Source of the DNA: an uncultured Opitutales bacterium
GTDB taxonomy: Bacteria; Verrucomicrobiota; Verrucomicrobiia; Opitutales; Intestinicryptomonadaceae
Length of the DNA stretch: 64,000 bases
Direction of reading: 5' to 3'
NCBI GenBank assembly: GCA_900548275.1
Contig: URJY01000003.1
Location: 62,001 to 126,000 of the forward strand
In this document: one piece after another, positions 60,159-64,000 of the stretch
Position numbering within the stretch: the first letter of the stretch is position 1
How the letters are laid out: each line of letters begins with the position of its first letter
Made by a program: the position numbers and the translations under genes
The notes under the pieces: model-generated
What the model was told of the DNA's origin: nothing
The model's input: the letters and a program-made list of their open reading frames with translations, nothing else
Databases searched by the model: none

Positions 60159-60703
60159 TGGAAAATTTTTGCGCACAGTTTGTCGGGGTATTTTGCGCGG
60201 GCGGATATTTGATGTACCCGCTTGTGCTGCTCGCGCTGTATATGTATTGGACGGGCTTCGGGATATGTTTTCGGGTGCGCTCGCTGAACGCCCTTTGCGC
60301 CGATTCCGAAAAATTTGCGCGCGCTTTTTCGGATTTTGCGGAACGCAACTATTCCGCGCAATCCGCCGCGCCGAGCGCGAAGGATGTTTTCGAAAGGCTC
60401 GGTGCGGAGCTGCTCGCGGGCGAGGAGCGCAGACTCAAAATGCTCAAAATTCTTTCGTCGGTTGCTCCGCTAATCGGTCTGCTCGGCACGGTTGCGGGAA
60501 TATCGGTTGCGATTGCCTCTTCGGGCGAGTCGTCCGAGGGCGTCGCGCGCGGAATTTCGACCGCGCTCATAACGACCCAAGCGGGGCTTGTCGCGGCGAT
60601 TCCCGCTTGGATTCTCGCGATGTCCGCCGCCGCGTCGATGCGCGTTTTGCGGATAAATCTGGCGCGGCGCGAGGCTGCGATGCACGGGAGGTCTGCCCTG
60701 TGA
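60158..60703 (+). CDS. exbB: ExbB-type proton-channel protein
   Basis: 181 residues. Short ExbB/TolQ family protein: first helix YLMYPLVLLALYMYWTGFGI, then LKILSSVAPLIGLLGTVAGI and ISTALITTQAGLVAAIPAWIL, the two channel helices. It energises TonB with ExbD. The start overlaps the long ExbB stop; an in-frame ATG lies 6 bases earlier. Confidence 0.9.
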   Translation: MENFCAQFVGVFCAGGYLMYPLVLLALYMYWTGFGICFRVRSLNALCADSEKFARAFSDFAERNYSAQSAAPSAKDVFERLGAELLAGEERRLKMLKILSSVAPLIGLLGTVAGISVAIASSGESSEGVARGISTALITTQAGLVAAIPAWILAMSAAASMRVLRINLARREAAMHGRSAL

Positions 60704-61104
60704 AAGCCCGCAGACGCATATTCGACGACGCCGATTCCGACGGGGCGATAAACATTTCGCCGCTTATCGACGTTATTTTCATCCTGCTGATTTTCTTCAT
60801 CGTAACGATGGTTTTTGCCGACGGCAACGCGCTGAAAGTGGACGTGCCGAAAGCCGAGACCGCCGCAAAGCCCGACTCATCGCCGCTTACGGTTGTGGTG
60901 CGCGCCGATTCCTCGCTCGAGGTCGGCGGCGAGCGGATTACCCTTGCGGGGCTCGAATCGAGAATCCGCGCGCATTTGCGCAAGAACGGCGGCGTTGTTT
61001 TGCGCGGCGAGTCGGACGCGCCCGTTTCGGCGTTGGTTGCCGCGCTCGACTGCGCCAAGAAATGCGGGGCGGAGGAAATCTTCATAGCTGCCGACAAAAA
61101 ATGA
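60700..61104 (+). CDS. exbD: ExbD/TolR-type protein
   Basis: 134 residues starting at a GTG that overlaps the exbB stop. The cytosolic tail is followed by INISPLIDVIFILLIFFIVTMVF, with the proton-carrying Asp (SPLIDVIF), and a periplasmic domain with SSPLTVVVRADSSLEVGGERI. A clear ExbD. Confidence 0.92.
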   Translation: MKARRRIFDDADSDGAINISPLIDVIFILLIFFIVTMVFADGNALKVDVPKAETAAKPDSSPLTVVVRADSSLEVGGERITLAGLESRIRAHLRKNGGVVLRGESDAPVSALVAALDCAKKCGAEEIFIAADKK

Positions 61105-61775
61105 ACGGTTTTTCCGACAGAAAAAATTTTGCGCTTCGAAGCCTGCTGTGCGCGGTTTTGCTGACGGCTGCGGTGTTCGCGCTGATGCCCCTTTCCGTGT
61201 CGGTTTCGAAGCGCGTCGGCGACTTGAAGCCCGAGCTTGTGCGCGTGTATGCGCGCGCCGCCGCACAGACTTCGAGTTCCGAGCGCGCTCGGGCGAATGC
61301 GCGGGCGAGTCTGCCGAGCGCGCCGAAGTTTGCCGTCGCGTCGGTTTTTTCGTCAAACGTTCCGTCGCCCGATTTTGCGTCGGTCTCCGACGGCGTGCCG
61401 TCGTTCGGCGGAACTGGCGGGGCGTCGCTCGACGCCGATTTTTTCGGCTTTTCCGACGGTATCGGCGCGGCTGCGGAAATCGAGATTTTCGCTCTCGACG
61501 CGCTCGATTCCGTTCCCCGCAGGCTCGATTCCACGAAAGTGCGTTATCCGCCGAAAATGCTCTCGCGCGGCGCGGAGGGCGAAGTGCGGCTGAACGTTGT
61601 AATCGACGAATCGGGCAATGCGCGTGTCGATTCCGTGGAGTATGCCAGCCGTCCCGAATTTGTGGAGTGCGCCGTTGCCGCCGCTTCGAAATTCCGCTAC
61701 GAACCTCCCAAAAAAAACGGAAGGGCGGTGCGGGCGAAATTCATTCTGCCGATTCCGTTTAAAATTTTGAAATGA
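61101..61775 (+). CDS. tonB: TonB-type energy transducer
   Basis: 224 residues. One N-terminal helix (about 13-32), a Ser/Ala-rich rather than proline-rich periplasmic linker, and a C-terminal TonB domain: DSTKVRYPPKMLSRGAEGEV, RLNVVIDESGNARVDSVEYA, FRYEPPKKNGRAVRAKFILP. It connects the ExbBD motor to outer-membrane transporters. ATGA overlaps on both sides. No TonB-dependent receptor is in the window. Confidence 0.9.
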   Translation: MNGFSDRKNFALRSLLCAVLLTAAVFALMPLSVSVSKRVGDLKPELVRVYARAAAQTSSSERARANARASLPSAPKFAVASVFSSNVPSPDFASVSDGVPSFGGTGGASLDADFFGFSDGIGAAAEIEIFALDALDSVPRRLDSTKVRYPPKMLSRGAEGEVRLNVVIDESGNARVDSVEYASRPEFVECAVAAASKFRYEPPKKNGRAVRAKFILPIPFKILK

Positions 61776-63010
61776 AAAAAAGTCTTTCCATTTTTATTTT
61801 GACGCTGCTCGGGTTGCGGCTTTGCGCCGACTCGGTGCCGTTTGCCGCCTCGCCCGTGCTCTCGCGCGGCGAGTACGAGGCGGTGAAGTCGGCTTCGGAG
61901 CAGACCGACACCGCCAAGGCTCTCGAAATTTTGCTTGAGGCTTCGCGCGGGAAAAACGCGGGCGCGGGCTTGTGGTTCAATCTCGGCAACGTGCAGATGC
62001 GCGCGGGCGACGGGGCTGCGGCTGCGCAAAGCTACGCGAAGGCGGTCGGGCTTATGCCGTCGTTTTTTGCGGCGCGGCGCAATCTGGCGTTCGCGTTGTC
62101 GGAGCAGGGGCGCGATTCGGAGGCGGCGGAGCAGATGCGTTCGGCTCTCGCGCTTTCGGGCGGTTCCGATGCGCAGATTCTGCTTTGGTTTGCGTCGAAA
62201 AGTTCGCGCGCGGCGGACTACAGCGCGGCTCTCAATTTTTGCAATCAGGCGTTGCTTTACGCGCCCGAAAATCGCGACGCGCAGTTTGCAAAGGCTTCGC
62301 TGCTTTTTCGGACGGGCTCTTTCGACGAAGCCGAACGCCTTGCCGCATTGCTTGCCGACGGTGGAAAATTCGGAGCAAAGGCGGTCAGGCTTGTCGGCGT
62401 ATGCAGGGCAAAGCGCGGGGATTTCGCGGGGGCTGCCGCCGCGTTCGAGATTCTGAAAAAATCGAAAGCCGCAACCGAAGCCGACTTGGCTTTTCTGGGC
62501 GATGCGTACTTCCGTTGCGCGCTCTATGCGAAAGCCGCCGAAAACTACGCCGCGGCAAAGCGAACCGCTTCGGTCGAAAACGCGGCGTATGCAATGCTCG
62601 AGTCGGGCGATTATGCTGGTGCGGAGGCGTTGGCGGGAACGATGTCGGAGCCGCAGTCGCGGAAGTTTGCGGGGCTTGCGAAGTTTGCCGCGGGCGATTT
62701 TGCGGCGGCGCGCGGGCTTCTCGAAGCGTACGTAGAAAAGGTCGGCGACGATTCGCGCGCGTTGTTTGCGCTCGCTGAGGCGTGCGCGGGGCTGGGCGAC
62801 TTCCCCCGCGCCGAGGCGTTCTACCGCACGGCGGCGTTCGACCCCAAGTTCGAGCTTGCCTCGCTTTACGGTTTGCTCCGCGCGGCTCTCGCAAAGAAGG
62901 ACTATCTGGGCGCGTTGGAATATGCGCGTTCCGTCGAAAAAAAACAACCCTCGAAAGAGGTCTCGCTTTATGTCAAACATCTCGAATCTTTTGTTTCGCG
63001 CGCGCAATAA
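61772..63010 (+). CDS. Periplasmic TPR-repeat protein of the TonB2-type operon
   Basis: 412 residues with a signal peptide (about 1-19). Some ten degenerate TPR units between about 35 and 400 (AGLWFNLGNVQMRAGDGAAA, SFFAARRNLAFALSEQGRDS, ALFALAEACAGLGDFPRAEA). In TonB2 operons a TPR protein typically closes the set, and this fits. The 3' end overlaps the folP start by 41 bases. Confidence 0.82.
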   Translation: MKKSLSIFILTLLGLRLCADSVPFAASPVLSRGEYEAVKSASEQTDTAKALEILLEASRGKNAGAGLWFNLGNVQMRAGDGAAAAQSYAKAVGLMPSFFAARRNLAFALSEQGRDSEAAEQMRSALALSGGSDAQILLWFASKSSRAADYSAALNFCNQALLYAPENRDAQFAKASLLFRTGSFDEAERLAALLADGGKFGAKAVRLVGVCRAKRGDFAGAAAAFEILKKSKAATEADLAFLGDAYFRCALYAKAAENYAAAKRTASVENAAYAMLESGDYAGAEALAGTMSEPQSRKFAGLAKFAAGDFAAARGLLEAYVEKVGDDSRALFALAEACAGLGDFPRAEAFYRTAAFDPKFELASLYGLLRAALAKKDYLGALEYARSVEKKQPSKEVSLYVKHLESFVSRAQ

Positions 63011-63806
63011 CCTTGCGCCGCTTGTAATGGGCGTGCTGAACGTCTCGCGCGATTCCTTTTCGGACGGCGGAAAATGTCTCGACGACGCATCAGCCGTCGC
63101 GCACGCGGGCGAAATGCTGAGCGCGGGGGCGGACATAATCGACATCGGCGCGGAATCGACGCGCCCCGACGCCGTCGCGCTCTCGGCGGAGGACGAGCTT
63201 GCGCTGCTGCTTCCGCGTCTGAAAGCGGTGAGGGCGGCTTTTGCGGACGTGCCGATTTCGGTCGATACGTACAAGGGCGAAGTCGCGCGGATTGCGCTCG
63301 AAAACGGCGCGGACATCGTAAACGACGTGCTTGTGAAAGTGGAGGGCGGGCGTTGCGCAACGGCCGCCGCCGCCGCAGAGTTCGGGTGTCCGATTGTGCT
63401 TACGCACAACAGCCGCGGAGAGTCGGGCGTCGGCGATTTCCTCGCTTCGCTCGTGCGCGGTTTGGAGGAAAAAATCGCCGCCGCCCAAGCCGAGGGCGTG
63501 CCGCGCGAAAACATCGTTCTCGACCCCGGTTTCGGCTTCGGAAAGTCGGTTGCGCAGAACTTCGAGATTATCGCAAGGCTCGGCGAACTGCGCCGCTTGG
63601 GATGTCCGATTCTGCTCGGCGTTTCGCGGAAGTCGTCGCTCGGGGCGGTCGTCGGCGGCGATATGGATTTGCGCGACGATTCCACCGCCGCAGTTTCCGC
63701 GCTTGCAACTTTTGCAAAATCGGTCGATATTCTCAGGGTTCACAATGTGGCGAAAAACGTTGCGGCAATCAAAACCGCGTCGGAGATTTTAAAATGGACG
63801 AAATAA
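62970..63806 (+). CDS. folP: Dihydropteroate synthase
   Basis: 278 residues. Joins p-aminobenzoate to dihydropterin pyrophosphate in folate synthesis. TIM barrel with PLVMGVLNVSRDSFSDGG, IDIGAESTRPDA, ISVDTYKGEVA, IVNDV, LDPGFGFGKSVAQN and LGVSRKSSLG (late Lys/Arg). The usual GSR box reads GVSRKS. The long overlap with the TPR gene suggests coupled translation, although the functions are unrelated. Confidence 0.95.
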   Translation: MSNISNLLFRARNNLAPLVMGVLNVSRDSFSDGGKCLDDASAVAHAGEMLSAGADIIDIGAESTRPDAVALSAEDELALLLPRLKAVRAAFADVPISVDTYKGEVARIALENGADIVNDVLVKVEGGRCATAAAAAEFGCPIVLTHNSRGESGVGDFLASLVRGLEEKIAAAQAEGVPRENIVLDPGFGFGKSVAQNFEIIARLGELRRLGCPILLGVSRKSSLGAVVGGDMDLRDDSTAAVSALATFAKSVDILRVHNVAKNVAAIKTASEILKWTK

Positions 63807-64000
63807 AAATCGAAAACATAAGGCTCAAGGGCAAGCACGGCTGCTTCGCCGTCGAGCGCAACGAGTACAGGGATTTTGAAGTGTCGCTGCGGCTTTTCCT
63901 GCCGCTCGACAAGGCGGCGAAAACCGACGAACTTTCCGATACGGTCGACTACCCCGCCGCCGCGGCAATTGCCGAGGGCGTGCTTGCGGGCGAGAGCGTG
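63795..64000 (+). CDS. folB: Dihydroneopterin aldolase, 3' partial
   Basis: The first 68 residues are visible (MDEIKIENIRLKGKHGCFAV, then ERNEYRDFEVSLRL and a DELSDTVDYPAAA segment), canonical FolB with the active-site Glu in the ERNEYR stretch. The gene runs off the right edge. It overlaps folP by 12 bases. It continues the folate cluster. Confidence 0.9.

Noticed and set aside
61697..63685. A 662-codon minus-strand frame opposite the TPR and folP genes
   Set aside because: Low-complexity Arg/Ser/Ala composition, and it runs across the well-supported tonB end, TPR and folP genes.

Overview
The window is bacterial, with two very different kinds of DNA. Bases 1 to about 8200 are visibly AT-rich, with many ATA, AGA and AAA codons. 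They carry an integrase, a broken excisionase-like gene and a restriction-modification or defence-like operon, and they end at a tRNA-Val. The rest is GC-rich chromosomal backbone with C- or G-ending codons. Several traits point to Verrucomicrobiota, probably an Opitutae-like host-associated lineage: a Lys/Ala-repeat histone H1-like protein, a PEP-CTERM-sorted protease, GYF_2-domain membrane proteins, and an ECF sigma factor with a small membrane anti-sigma-like partner. The assignment is inference; no rRNA is present to test it.

Layout. 1-8286: putative integrated island (integrase, excisionase relic, FTP-motif protein, a GIY-YIG/helicase/methylase fusion, an AlbA_2 protein) abutting tRNA-Val. 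8469-13115: ThiS-like protein, beta-CASP nuclease, tRNA-Gly, hisG, a small lipoprotein, a block of dispersed palindromic repeats, tRNA-Leu and an SDR. 13215-22734 (minus strand): one tight run of eight genes. It starts with an FHA-like/zinc/GTPase protein, a GAP1-N2-like membrane protein, a large coiled-coil membrane protein and a GYF protein, and continues into nadK, a small membrane protein, yihY and pdxH. 22910-25722: MBL hydrolase, ECF sigma factor with its own promoter, anti-sigma-like protein, rplU-rpmA. 25822-32791: M14-like peptidase, 6S RNA, a frameshifted CMD-cupin gene, DUF4405 and exported flavodoxin, hydrolase, AraC regulator and esterase, resembling a small redox-stress locus. 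32926-37671: GH28-like protein, an ACP/AMP-ligase/SDR cassette, and the H1-like protein. 37834-47785: two proteins of unknown function, rnhC-rnhB, carA, two tandem DRE-TIM aldolase paralogs behind a possible attenuator, the PEP-CTERM protease and prs. 47987-55714: GYF/DUF4328 protein, EEP nuclease, ribE, a divergent pair of HTH regulators, HlyIII, dCMP deaminase, YqgE, and the DUF192/small membrane protein/mnmE operon. 55762 to the right edge: M24 peptidase, a PDZ pseudo-protease, a complete TonB2-like energy-transduction operon (DUF3450-like, long ExbB, ExbB, ExbD, TonB, TPR), then folP and folB.

The strongest candidates for something undescribed are three. The first is the four-gene GTPase/GAP1-N2/coiled-coil/GYF system, which looks like a membrane-associated NTP-dependent signalling or conflict module. 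The second is the split methylase/helicase island. The third is the RNA-level control that the sequence suggests around the aldolase pair. Family names are recalled from knowledge of motifs; no database search was run.
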